This document shows positions 8,833 through 16,349 of a stretch of DNA of 22,394 bases, piece by piece. The position numbers were made by a program, and so were the translations under genes. Source of the DNA: an uncultured Kineosporia sp. (lineage in GTDB: Bacteria; Actinomycetota; Actinomycetes; Actinomycetales; Kineosporiaceae). The notes below the pieces were generated by a model that was not told the origin of the DNA, ran no database searches, and saw only the letters and a list, made by a program, of their open reading frames with translations. The DNA is taken from the NCBI GenBank assembly GCA_937859855.1, contig CALMAR010000457.1, positions 1 through 22,394 on the forward strand, in the 5' to 3' direction. Position 1 is the first letter of the stretch, and each line of letters opens with the position of its first letter.

Positions 8833-8841
8833 AGCACTGCC
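8825..8841. terminator. Perfect 7-bp hairpin overlapping the SDR stop codon
   Basis: GGCAGTG (8825-8831), loop AAG, CACTGCC (8835-8841). The stem includes the TGA stop of the SDR gene. It is a compact GC-rich stem without a T-tract, as many actinobacterial terminators are, and lies between convergent genes ending at 8832 and 8974. Confidence 0.45.
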
Positions 8842-8973
8842 TCCCTGGTCGAACCGCCCCGCCGAGCGCACCATGGAGCCGCCATCGTCCCTGGCCTGGC
8901 GTCGAAGATGAGCTCACGAGAAGGCCGCAGCGCACGCGGCGCGCCATGTTCGGACGGTTCTAGCGAACGAGGG

Positions 8974-9981
8974 TCAGTCCATGCTGTCGACGGCTCGGTC
9001 AGGGCCTGGTTCAGCCAGTTTTCCGGCTGACTGACTGGCTGCTCGAAGGTACCTTTCCCCGACGGTGCGGATCTGTCTGACCAGTTCGGGCGGCTGGGTG
9101 AGGGTGAAGTCCAGATTGAGCATCCCGACATAGGCCGCGATGATCTCGACGCTGTCCGCGCCGGTGACCAGCACGCAGTGCCGCTCGTCGATCGCCTCGA
9201 CCACGCCGACCGTGGGGTTGATCTGGGCCAGCACCTGCTCTGCTGGGGCGTGGACGGTGATCCGGGCGTGCACCGCCCATCCCGAGAATGAGACCTCTCG
9301 CAGGACGAAGGCGGTGTAGTCGCCGCCGGGCAGTTCGGCCGGGGTGAACCGGGGGCCGCCTGGCGTGCGCAGCTGCATCCAGTCCAGCCGGTACGGGGAC
9401 CAGGTCCCGGTGCGGGCGATGCGGCCCACCAGATACCAGCGGCGCTGCCAGTTGACCAGTCGGTACGGCTCGGCCTGGACCGGCTCGTCGTCGCGGTAGA
9501 AGAAGCGGATCTCCTCCCGATCGCGAATGGCCGCGGTCAGGGCCGCCACCAGGCCCACGCTGATGTCCGGGTCCGTGACGTTGGCGCCGGTGTTCTCTGG
9601 TCCAGCGCTGATCGAGTCGCGGACTGCCTCGACCTGCCGGCGCAGGCGGTGCGGCAAGATCGCCTGAAGCTTGGCCAGCGCGCCGGCACTCGTCTCCTCG
9701 ATCCCGCTGATGCCGGCGGCCACCGCCAGCGCCACGGTGATCGCCACCGCTTCCTCGTCGTCGAGCAGCAGCGGCGGCAGCTTGGCCCCGACCCCGAGCC
9801 GGTAGTAGCCCTCCCGGCCGCGGACGCCGTCCACGGGGTAGTCCAACCGGCGCAGCCGCTCGATGTCGTGGCGGACCGTGCGGGCGCTGACGCCGAGGCG
9901 TTCGCCCAGCTGGGGGCCGGTCCAGTGCTGGCGGCCCTGGAGCAACCCGAGCAGCGCCAGCAACCGTGTAGAGGTCTCCAT
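8974..9981 (-). CDS. WYL-domain transcriptional regulator (YafY type)
   Basis: This is a 335-residue DeoR-like regulator. An HTH_11 winged helix spans residues 4-62 (LLALLGLLQGRQHWTGPQL, VSARTVRHDIERLRRLDYPV). The family's linker follows (KLPPLLLDDEEAVAITVAL at about 67-85). The WYL domain starts near 143, with RRWYLVGRIARTGTW carrying the triad at 182-184 and YRLDWM after it. The WYL C-terminal extension covers about 225-315. WYL domains sense nucleotides or other small ligands. The gene is divergent from the epoxide hydrolase with only 47 bp between starts, so the two promoters overlap and the regulator probably controls the hydrolase. A TATCGT -10 box lies 11 bases before the ATG, implying a very short leader. 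Confidence 0.9.
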   Translation of the reverse strand: METSTRLLALLGLLQGRQHWTGPQLGERLGVSARTVRHDIERLRRLDYPVDGVRGREGYYRLGVGAKLPPLLLDDEEAVAITVALAVAAGISGIEETSAGALAKLQAILPHRLRRQVEAVRDSISAGPENTGANVTDPDISVGLVAALTAAIRDREEIRFFYRDDEPVQAEPYRLVNWQRRWYLVGRIARTGTWSPYRLDWMQLRTPGGPRFTPAELPGGDYTAFVLREVSFSGWAVHARITVHAPAEQVLAQINPTVGVVEAIDERHCVLVTGADSVEIIAAYVGMLNLDFTLTQPPELVRQIRTVGERYLRAASQSAGKLAEPGPDRAVDSMD

Positions 9982-10028
9982 GGTAAACAGGAACGATACC
10001 TGCCTGATTGATCCGTAGCGTCTCTGGC
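9982..10028. promoter_or_regulatory. Compact divergent promoter region, WYL regulator / epoxide hydrolase
   Basis: Only 47 bp separate the two start codons. On the minus strand TATCGT (9998-9993) fits a -10 box close to the regulator ATG. On the plus strand TAGCGT (10016-10021) lies seven bases before ATG 10029, the leaderless spacing. GGTA (9982-9985) and TACC (9997-10000) form a short interrupted inverted repeat over the regulator promoter. These are candidates by pattern only. Confidence 0.4.
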
Positions 10029-11159
10029 ATGACGAACAACGAAGTGACCCCGTTCACGATCCACCTCGACCAGTCCGTCCTGGACGACCTGCACCGCAGA
10101 CTGGCGGCGACCCGCTTCCCGGTGCCGGCGCCGGGCGACAGCTGGGAGTACGGAACCCCCGTCTCCTACCTGCAGGAGATGGTCGCTGCCTGGCGCGAGT
10201 TCGACTGGCGCGCACAGGAGGTCCGGATGAACGCGTTCCCCAATTTCATGACCGAGATCGACGGGCAGCCGGTTCATTTCGTCCATGTGCGCTCGACCGA
10301 ACCCGACGCTACGCCGCTGCTCCTGCTGCACACCTATCCCGGCTCGTTCGCCGAGTTCCTCGACGTCGTCGGACCGCTGACCGACCCGGTGGCCTTCGGC
10401 GGCCGGAGCGAGGACGCCTTCGACGTCGTCATCCCGTCGATGCCCGGCTTCGGATTCTCCACGCCCATGGTGGGTGAGGGCTGGACCATGGCCCGGGTCG
10501 CCGGGGTGGACGACGCACTCATGCGCCGCCTGGGATACGAGTCCTACGGCACTCACGGCAGCGACGGCGGAGCGATGGTCTCGCGCGAGCTCGCGGTGTT
10601 GAATCCGCCCGGCTTCCTCGGGGCGCACGTGCTGCAGCTGTTCTCCTTCCCGTCCGGGGCCGAAGGCGAGATGGACGACTTCGGCCCCAAGGAATACGCG
10701 GCGCTGGAGTTCGCCGGCTGGTTCGCCTCGGTGGCCGGCTACAACCAGATGAACGGCACCCGACCCCAGACCATCGCCGCGGCCCTGTCCGACTCCCCGG
10801 TCGGGCAGCTGGCCTACAACGAGCTGTTCAACAACTTCGGCAACGGCACCAGCCTGGTGTCGCCGGAGCAGGTCCTGACCCAGATCTCGCTCTACTGGCT
10901 GACGAACACCGCTGCGACCAGCGTGCGCTACCACTACGCGGAGGCCCATTCCGACCAGAAGCCGCAGGTCAGCCGGGGGCGGATGGGGGTCGCGCTATTC
11001 GCCAACGACTTCCAGACCATCCGGCCACTAGCCGAGCGGGACAACGCCAGTATCGTGCACTGGTCGGAATTCGACCGCGGCGGCCACTACGCCGTCCTCG
11101 AAGTCCCCGAACTGATCGTCGCCGACCTCCGGACCTTCTTCACCAGTGCACGCGCCTAA
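10029..11159 (+). CDS. Epoxide hydrolase family alpha/beta hydrolase
   Basis: This is a 376-residue protein. Residues about 5-100 match the epoxide hydrolase N-terminal domain (PFTIHLDQSVLDDLHRRL, DSWEYGTPVSYLQEMVAAW). The alpha/beta hydrolase fold follows. The oxyanion region is HTYPGS at 101-106, where the family usually has HGWPGS. The nucleophile elbow is THGSDGGAM with Asp179, where GGDWG is usual. The catalytic His353 sits in RGGHYAVLEVPE. The family opens epoxides to diols through an aspartyl ester. The altered oxyanion and elbow residues could shift the substrate, so the name is family-level only. ATG 10029 is chosen over 10008 because a TAGCGT box seven bases upstream fits a leaderless start. 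It is likely under the adjacent WYL regulator. Confidence 0.88.
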   Translation: MTNNEVTPFTIHLDQSVLDDLHRRLAATRFPVPAPGDSWEYGTPVSYLQEMVAAWREFDWRAQEVRMNAFPNFMTEIDGQPVHFVHVRSTEPDATPLLLLHTYPGSFAEFLDVVGPLTDPVAFGGRSEDAFDVVIPSMPGFGFSTPMVGEGWTMARVAGVDDALMRRLGYESYGTHGSDGGAMVSRELAVLNPPGFLGAHVLQLFSFPSGAEGEMDDFGPKEYAALEFAGWFASVAGYNQMNGTRPQTIAAALSDSPVGQLAYNELFNNFGNGTSLVSPEQVLTQISLYWLTNTAATSVRYHYAEAHSDQKPQVSRGRMGVALFANDFQTIRPLAERDNASIVHWSEFDRGGHYAVLEVPELIVADLRTFFTSARA

Positions 11160-11285
11160 CCTGCGGCTCTGCCAGTGGTAGATGCTTGAGGACAGGACAG
11201 GCCTGGGCATGCCCTGAACCCGGTGGAGACGCGGACGTTCCCGGCGGCGTCGTGCTGACCAGCTATGAGACGAGGCGCTGAGCAG

Positions 11286-12395
11286 ATGCCGCCGGACCCG
11301 GAGATGAACCCCAGCGACGGTGTCGAGTGGGGTCTGATGTGGTCGGATGAGGTCATGATCGGATTTCGTGACTACCTGCGGTTGGTGCCGAAGGTCGAGT
11401 TGCACTGCCACGTGGTGTCGACCATCCGGGCGCAGCGGCTGGTGCAGTGGGCTGGCGAACGGGGAGTCCGGCTGCCCTCGACCGACCCGGTGACGCTGTT
11501 CAGTTATGACAACATCGTCGATTTCCTCGCCGTATTCAATGCCGCGCACGACGTATTCCGTACGGCAGACGACTTCGCCGTGCTTGCATACGAGGGCGTG
11601 CAGGATGCTGTCCGGGACGCCAATCTTCGCTATCGCGAGTACTTCGTGAACCCTGACAACTTTTCGCATCTCGGCATCGCCTATGCCGATGTGGTGGACG
11701 GCCTGATCAGCGGCCTGCGCAGGGCCGAGGCTGATTTCGGGGTCGGGTTCGGGCTCGTGCCGGCGATCAACCGGTCGATGTCCATGGCGACCGCGACAGC
11801 GTTGGTGCAGACCATGATCGACCAGCCTCGACGCGAAGTGGTCGGACTCGGCCAGGACGACCTGCGCGCCGACGCTCAGGAATCCCCGCTGGACTGGGTC
11901 GAGCTCTACCGGGAAGCCCGTGCAGCTGGGCTGCGGCTGACGGCCCACGTGGGGGAGATCCCCGGAGCGACTGCACATTCGGTCATCGACGCCTTCGACA
12001 CCCTCGGTCTGGACCGGGTCGACCACGGCTACCACGTGATCGACGACGCATCCTGCATCAGGCGGGCCCGCGAGCGCGGCATCCACTTCACCGCCACCCC
12101 ACGCTCGACCCAGTTCCTGTCCGGTTGGCCTCTGGACGCCGAGCACCCGATCGCGACCATGATCCGAGCCGGGCTGCCGGTGACGCTGTCCACCGACGAT
12201 CAGGTGTTCTTCCAGACCTCGCTGACGCAGGAATACGAGCACGTCGGCCTCGGCATGGGCTTCGGCCCCCAGATCATCGAACAGATCGTGCTGGACTCGG
12301 TCGAGGCCAGCTGGCTGGATCCAGAACGCAAGGCCCAACTACGCTCCGAATGCCACGGCCAACTGCTCGCGCTGCGAGCAGCCCTCCACCCATGA
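11286..12395 (+). CDS. Adenosine deaminase family amidohydrolase
   Basis: This is a 369-residue TIM-barrel deaminase. VPKVELHCHVV at 34-44 carries the HxH zinc ligands. AHVGE at 220-224 holds the third zinc His and catalytic Glu. RVDHGYHV near 244-251 has the catalytic His, and LSTDDQ at 301-306 gives the fourth ligand Asp. Three spots differ from adenosine deaminases: the GxDLAGDE region reads GLGQDD, CPxSN reads TPRST, and DDP reads DDQ. The substrate may therefore not be adenosine; a related aminopurine or nucleoside is equally possible. ATG 11286 is chosen for the GAGG at 11272-11275; ATG 11265 and 11337 are alternatives. It may be transcribed alone, with 126 bp separating it from the epoxide hydrolase. 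Confidence 0.82.
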   Translation: MPPDPEMNPSDGVEWGLMWSDEVMIGFRDYLRLVPKVELHCHVVSTIRAQRLVQWAGERGVRLPSTDPVTLFSYDNIVDFLAVFNAAHDVFRTADDFAVLAYEGVQDAVRDANLRYREYFVNPDNFSHLGIAYADVVDGLISGLRRAEADFGVGFGLVPAINRSMSMATATALVQTMIDQPRREVVGLGQDDLRADAQESPLDWVELYREARAAGLRLTAHVGEIPGATAHSVIDAFDTLGLDRVDHGYHVIDDASCIRRARERGIHFTATPRSTQFLSGWPLDAEHPIATMIRAGLPVTLSTDDQVFFQTSLTQEYEHVGLGMGFGPQIIEQIVLDSVEASWLDPERKAQLRSECHGQLLALRAALHP

Positions 12396-12406
12396 GCCGC
12401 CAACAT

Positions 12407-12434
12407 GGGCATCACCGGCCACACGGCCATGCCC
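12407..12434. terminator. GC-rich hairpin after the deaminase gene
   Basis: GGGCAT (12407-12412) pairs with ATGCCC (12429-12434), and GGCC (12417-12420) pairs with GGCC (12425-12428), leaving a four-base bulge on one side. It sits 11 bp after the TGA at 12395, between convergent genes. There is no T-tract. Confidence 0.4.
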
Positions 12435-12493
12435 GATCGGCGGCATGACCGGTCACGGTGTGCCGAGCGCGATGCGGCATGAGCGGATGCTGA

Positions 12494-12850
12494 TCACTGG
12501 CCGTATGAGAAGCGCAGATCGGCGAAGAGGATCTGGTTCATGCGCCGACGTATGTGGCCCGCTTTGCTGTCGTCAGGCGCTTCGTCCGGCGTGAGCAGAG
12601 TGAACTCGAGCAGAGTCCCAGGGCGTAGGTCGGCTAGTTCGAGATTGATCTGATCGCGGGGCCGGCTGGGCCACAGCGACGCCCAGACGACGGACGTCGG
12701 TCTGGACGCGCGAAGGATCCTGGGCTCGACCTCGTCACCGAGGAGTGCCAGCCATGGTCGTGTTCCGGTTTCATGGGGGTGCACCAAGGATTCCCACACG
12801 ACGTGCGGTGGCGGCGGCAGCCGGCGAGCCCTCGCCCCGAACTCGATCAC
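12494..12850 (-). CDS. Small SRPBCC-like conserved hypothetical protein
   Basis: This 118-residue protein starts at GTG 12850. The pattern PPPHVVWESLVHPHETG at the N-terminus, then strands VVWASLWPSRP, INLELADLRPGTLLEFTLLT, and a C-terminal helix (RRMNQILFADLRFSYGQ), resembles a short SRPBCC/START-type cavity protein. It is shorter than usual (140-160). I recognise the layout but know no function. It ends near the convergent deaminase gene. No catalytic residues can be named. Confidence 0.6.
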   Translation of the reverse strand: MIEFGARARRLPPPPHVVWESLVHPHETGTRPWLALLGDEVEPRILRASRPTSVVWASLWPSRPRDQINLELADLRPGTLLEFTLLTPDEAPDDSKAGHIRRRMNQILFADLRFSYGQ

Positions 12851-13308
12851 AGGTTCAGCCTATGGTCCACACGGCCGCGCCTCTGTGCGCGCGTCGTCCT
12901 CGCCGGTCAGATGTCGTGCCCCGACCATCAGGAGCGGTACAGCGCCTCGACCAGTCCGGGCGCCACCGAATAGCTGATCAGCAGGCCGACTCAGATTCGC
13001 AGCCGCGCAACCGGTCTCGCGGCCCGCTGGCAACATGCCGCCCGTCTCGGCGTTGCTCGGCGCGCCCGCAGACCCGAGGCGTGACCAGTCAGGACTCGGC
13101 TGAAGTGAAGCGGCTGCGGCACGGTGAACGCCGAGCGCTCATCTCGCCACACCTCGATGCACTGGGCTGCCTGAAGCTAGCAAACGCGATCTTGAAGGCT
13201 GCGTTGAGTTTCTTCGCGTCCACAACGACAGTTCGAGCTGCGATCCTTCCCGGGCCGCCACCGGCTGGGACGGCGGCTCGGAGACTGGTCACCCGGGCCG
13301 GCTACAAG
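12851..13308. other. 458-bp gap without a confident gene
   Basis: Open frames exist on both strands, including a long plus-strand frame through 12745-14058. That frame covers two oppositely oriented genes, and its composition is Arg/Ala/Pro-rich shadow sequence. A 67-codon minus frame at 13089-13292 has no recognisable motif. I see no RNA gene or terminator here. Confidence 0.5.
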
Positions 13309-13914
13309 TCAGGCCCGACAACCGGGGGTCTCGTAGACCGGGCTCTGGACCGACGCGCCACTGACCGTGACCGTCGAGGTGATGGCAATCGACGCTCGGG
13401 AGACCGAGTAGTAGCGCTGGCAGGGGCCGCTCAACACGCCACCGCTGTTGTAGTTGGTCTCGTTGTCGGTGGTGGAGCAGCTGGCGGTGTGCTGGATGCC
13501 GCCGGTGATGGAGCCGCAGCTGTAGTTGTCGCTGTGAACGATCTTCGACCAGGAACCGTTGGCGTTCTGTCGCCAGATGTCGACGCCCTGGATCACACCG
13601 CTGCAGCGCACGTCGGCGTACGGCGGGGTGCTGTGCTGACAGAACACCAGCCCCTCACCGAAGGCGTAGTAGCCGGCGAACTCCACCATGTTGGCGCAGA
13701 GCCCGGCCCGGATGCCATTGACGACCCGTGGCGGGTTCATGCAGCGGTGAGTCTTCACGACCCAGACCGGCGCCGTGGCGGCGCTCGCCGACGAGGCACC
13801 CGAGACCCCGGGCACCAGCAGGCAGGTGAACACCACGGCCAGCAACGTGATCACTTTTCGCCACCGACTCGCGCGGTGTCCGGTGCCTGTCGCCCGTATG
13901 CGCAGCGGAATCAT
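13309..13914 (-). CDS. Secreted cysteine-rich hypothetical protein
   Basis: This is a 201-residue protein from ATG 13914, chosen for the AGGGAGGGC ribosome-binding site (rc of 13921-13929) directly upstream. A Sec signal peptide is clear: basic n-region (RIRATGTGHRASRWRK), hydrophobic core ITLLAVVFTCLLVPG, and likely cleavage after SSASA. The mature part is about 155 residues with exactly eight Cys, consistent with four disulfides. It is rich in Ser, Thr, Asn and Tyr and ends in PGCRA. Short beta-strand-like stretches (VWVVKTHRC, IAITSTVTVSG) suggest an all-beta extracellular fold. I do not recognise a family. It has no operon neighbours. Confidence 0.75.
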   Translation of the reverse strand: MIPLRIRATGTGHRASRWRKVITLLAVVFTCLLVPGVSGASSASAATAPVWVVKTHRCMNPPRVVNGIRAGLCANMVEFAGYYAFGEGLVFCQHSTPPYADVRCSGVIQGVDIWRQNANGSWSKIVHSDNYSCGSITGGIQHTASCSTTDNETNYNSGGVLSGPCQRYYSVSRASIAITSTVTVSGASVQSPVYETPGCRA

Positions 13915-14082
13915 TCGGCTGCCCTCCCTGGTCGAGGGACAAACCGTAGCAACTGCGACACGGCAGGCACCAGGCAACAACCGGCATCAGAAGGCAACTG
14001 CAAGTACGAGTGGCAGGAGGACCCGGCAACCGCGCGGTCGACAACGAGCGCGTTGTAGAGGCGCCAGGAGAGCCGGCGCGGT

Positions 14083-14262
14083 GCGCGTCCGGACGGCGGG
14101 CACGTCGTCCAGGCGCTCGTCGACCTCCATCAGGACAGGCTGTCCGAGCAGGTCGGGCAGCGACACGCGCAGCGCCCGGGCAACCTCGGTGAGGACGTCG
14201 AGGCGGCGTGCCAGCCGTCGCGCCCGCGCCTCGCATCTACCTGGCTCAAGACCCACTCCTAG
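14083..14262 (-). pseudogene. Frameshifted remnant of an XRE-type helix-turn-helix regulator
   Basis: One minus frame reads LSQVDARRGRDGWH. The next frame continues with RRLDVLTEVARALRVSLPDL, LGQPVLMEVDER and LDDVPAVRT. Together these mimic the second half of an XRE HTH domain (the SxVExG turn, then the LxxLAxALxV helix and the DLLGQP hinge) seen in many actinobacterial XRE proteins. A one-base frameshift separates the two halves, and the recognition helix start and the effector domain are missing. It lies between two intact genes and is probably a relic of a larger regulator gene. Confidence 0.5.
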
Positions 14263-14452
14263 CGACCTGGGTGTTGAGCCGCACCAAAGGGTGTCTGGTA
14301 CCGGTCGGTCAAGACAGACAGCGCTAACCGCAGTAATGCTGACAAGCATGCCCGGGTGTGCGTGCGTCGCTCAGAGCGTGCCTAGAGCCGGTTTCGAATG
14401 TCGAGGCGACGTCGCATCTGTCCGGCAGCGGCAGGCTGGACTTGCTCGCCGA

Positions 14453-15139
14453 TCAGGGCACGCGGTCGGTGGGTCGATCGGGGGCGAACCAGGTGGCCCA
14501 CATGGTGACGGCGGGGTCGATGAGGGACAGGTAACGGCTGTTGTCGGCGGTGGCGTGCGGGTCGTTGGCCAGGTGCATGACGGCGAGGCCGGCGGTGGCG
14601 CTGATGAACATGGCGATGCCGGGGTCGGTGGCGGCTGCGGGGTGCAGGTCGCCCTGATCGATGGCGGCGGTCAACGCGGCGGAGACGTGGTGTTGGACGT
14701 TAAGGCTGGGTTCGTAGGCGTGAGGTGAGGGTTCGAATCCGGGGATGGCCGGCATGAAGATGAGTTGCGCCAGGGCTGGATTCTCAGCGGCGAAGCGGCC
14801 AGTGCCCACGGCTATGGCCCGCAGGGCGGGTAGACCAAGCGGGTTGTGGGACATGGCCTCCATCACGATGCGCAGGTGGTGACGCATTCCGCGTTCGAAG
14901 AGGCCGTCGTAGATGGCCAGCCTCGAGTCGAAGTACTGGTAGAGCGAGGGCTGGCGCAGGCCGATTCGGCGGGCGACTTCTGACATGTTCAGCGCGGCGG
15001 CGCCATGCTCGGTGATCACGTCGAGAGCTGCGTCGAGGATTTCCTCGCGAGTCTGCTGCCGGCGCCGTTCTCGCAGGCCGGGTCGAGCGAGGTCGTTCAT
15101 GGCGGTGCTGGGGAAGGAATCTGCAGTGGCCACCTCCAC
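14453..15139 (-). CDS. TetR/AcrR family transcriptional regulator
   Basis: This is a 228-residue TetR regulator. The N-terminal HTH covers about 27-72 (REEILDAALDVITEHGAAAL, NMSEVARRIGLRQPSLYQYF). The C-terminal ligand domain runs from about 75 to 215 and resembles the TetR_C group with WAT..A ending (MWATWFAP). The GTG start at 15139 leaves room for a short leader; ATG 15100 is an alternative, and neither has a strong ribosome-binding site. It is divergent from an SRPBCC gene, and an 18-bp perfect palindrome lies between them, so autorepression and control of the SRPBCC gene are likely. The inducing ligand is unknown. Confidence 0.9.
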   Translation of the reverse strand: MEVATADSFPSTAMNDLARPGLRERRRQQTREEILDAALDVITEHGAAALNMSEVARRIGLRQPSLYQYFDSRLAIYDGLFERGMRHHLRIVMEAMSHNPLGLPALRAIAVGTGRFAAENPALAQLIFMPAIPGFEPSPHAYEPSLNVQHHVSAALTAAIDQGDLHPAAATDPGIAMFISATAGLAVMHLANDPHATADNSRYLSLIDPAVTMWATWFAPDRPTDRVP

Positions 15140-15159
15140 ACTCTAGACTTTGCTAGCTG

Positions 15160-15177
15160 CTATAGGTAGACCTATAG
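15160..15177. promoter_or_regulatory. 18-bp perfect palindrome, TetR operator
   Basis: CTATAGGTAGACCTATAG is a perfect inverted repeat with 8-bp arms and a 2-bp centre. It sits between the divergent TetR and SRPBCC starts. On the plus strand TTGCTA (15150-15155) and TATAGA (15173-15178) are 17 bp apart, and the palindrome fills the spacer and overlaps the -10. On the minus strand TATAGC (15164-15159) is a candidate -10 overlapping its other end. A bound TetR dimer would block both promoters. Confidence 0.75.
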
Positions 15178-15207
15178 ACTATCGGCAGATGAGAGTGGAG
15201 GGTGATC

Positions 15208-15741
15208 ATGCAGCGGCTGGACCACGATCGCGTCACCAGGTACGTCGAAGCTGACCCGCACAAGGTGTACGACCTCGTCTCCGACGTCACCCGCACACCG
15301 GAATGGAGCCCGGAAGTCATCGAGTCCCGGTGGCTGGACGGCGCAACCCACGCCGTAGCAGGAGCCCGGTTCCGCTCACGCAACCGCCGGCGGTGGTTCA
15401 CCTGGAGCAACACTCCCGTCGTGGATACCGCTGACCCGGGGCGCGAGTTCGCGATCACACGCACCGAACCTGGCGGAGGATCCATTCGCTGGGCCTACCA
15501 ACTGCAGGCCAGCGGAACAGGCACCACGGTGGTGCAGACCTACGACGTGTTGAAGCCGGTACCCCTCGGACTACACATCATCCTGCGGATCCTTCTCGGC
15601 GTCCGAGAGCTCAAAGAGGATCTGCACGCCAACATCCAGATCAGCCTTGCGCGCATCGCGCACATCGTAGAAGACCAGTCCCAGCTCCCACCAACAGCCA
15701 AGACCGGCACAGACGTCGAGTCGATGCCAACGGGCGAGTAA
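15208..15741 (+). CDS. SRPBCC family (polyketide cyclase/dehydrase-like) protein
   Basis: This is a 177-residue protein from ATG 15208, with GGAGG at 15197-15201 six bases upstream; an in-frame GTG at 15202 is less well placed. RYVEADPHKVYDLVSDVTRT followed by PEWSP is the classic N-terminal strand and helix of SRPBCC cavity proteins. RWAYQLQASGTGTTVVQTYDV near 93-115 is the beta-hairpin core, and a long C-terminal helix follows (LRELKEDLHANIQISL region). Such proteins bind hydrophobic ligands or act as cyclases. The divergent TetR gene and operator suggest induction by a small lipophilic molecule, which is inference. The last 20 residues are polar and probably unstructured. Confidence 0.88.
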   Translation: MQRLDHDRVTRYVEADPHKVYDLVSDVTRTPEWSPEVIESRWLDGATHAVAGARFRSRNRRRWFTWSNTPVVDTADPGREFAITRTEPGGGSIRWAYQLQASGTGTTVVQTYDVLKPVPLGLHIILRILLGVRELKEDLHANIQISLARIAHIVEDQSQLPPTAKTGTDVESMPTGE

Positions 15742-16349
15742 ACCGACGGGCGACACTCAACAACGAAAAGTTGGGCCGATGCTGTCATCCTCGACGGACG
15801 TTCAACAGCGCCTCTGAGCTGGATGCTAGCCAAGCGGAGGCCTCACGTCGTCTCACGTCGTCTCACGTCGTCTCACGTCGTTGACTCTTGCTCGCCAGCC
15901 ATTGGCCCGCGTGGAGCACCCGCTAGTCGCCCCGTCGTAGCGCGCACGCCGGTGAAGGCCCACCGAGCGAGAGCGGTGCCGTTTCGGGCCAGGAACGTGC
16001 GCGTCCGAAGGCTCCACGTAACCCATCGGATCGAGATAGGTCAACGCCACCCACCCCGCTGGGGCCTGCGTCCGACGTGAGTCCAGGGTGCCGGAGGTGC
16101 GATGTTGCACAGGACCCGTTTTGTCCGTCTGACTTTCGGAGCTCAGCCGTTGCCGCGAGATCGTCGGTTGCCCACTCGATCCGCTCCCTGCGTGGCATGT
16201 GACTAGCAGCGGACCAGCTGGCGATGTCGAAGAGGCCGGGTACGCGGTCGGTCGGTCTTCGTGCGCTAATCCCGATTGCTCCATTGTGTTCGCGTGTTCC
16301 CTGCAGTCCCCTGACGTCATGCTCGGGCCGACGTGACGTCCCTGATTTC
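15742..16349. other. 608-bp gap with a short tandem repeat and no confident gene
   Basis: Several open frames occur on the minus strand (about 15853-16402), but none has a ribosome-binding site, a recognisable motif or consistent codon use. Fragments such as WVALTYLDPMGYVEPSDAHV look protein-like but match nothing I know. The gap contains the 10-bp tandem repeat listed separately. Confidence 0.5.
15842..15881. repeat. Four perfect tandem copies of a 10-bp unit
   Basis: The unit CTCACGTCGT is repeated four times without mismatch. It is in noncoding sequence 100 bp after the SRPBCC stop codon. The 10-bp period is close to one helical turn, so all copies face the same side of DNA. Replication slippage is the simplest origin; a protein-binding array is possible. 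Confidence 0.9.

Noticed and set aside
9537..10949. 470-codon minus frame across the WYL and epoxide hydrolase genes
   Set aside because: Low-complexity, antisense to the well-supported epoxide hydrolase and in the wrong frame for the WYL gene.
11205..11214. GGGCATGCCC palindrome upstream of the deaminase gene
   Set aside because: Only 10 bp, with no extended symmetry or promoter relation; expected by chance in GC-rich DNA.
11028..12338. 436-codon minus frame antisense to the deaminase
   Set aside because: The plus-strand gene has full catalytic motifs; the minus frame has none and is typical antisense shadow.
12745..14058. 437-codon plus frame
   Set aside because: It runs antisense over the start of the SRPBCC-like gene and the whole secreted-protein gene, and has no ribosome-binding site or motif.
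15842..15881. Possible CRISPR array
   Set aside because: The unit is only 10 bp and contiguous with no spacers, so it is a simple tandem repeat.
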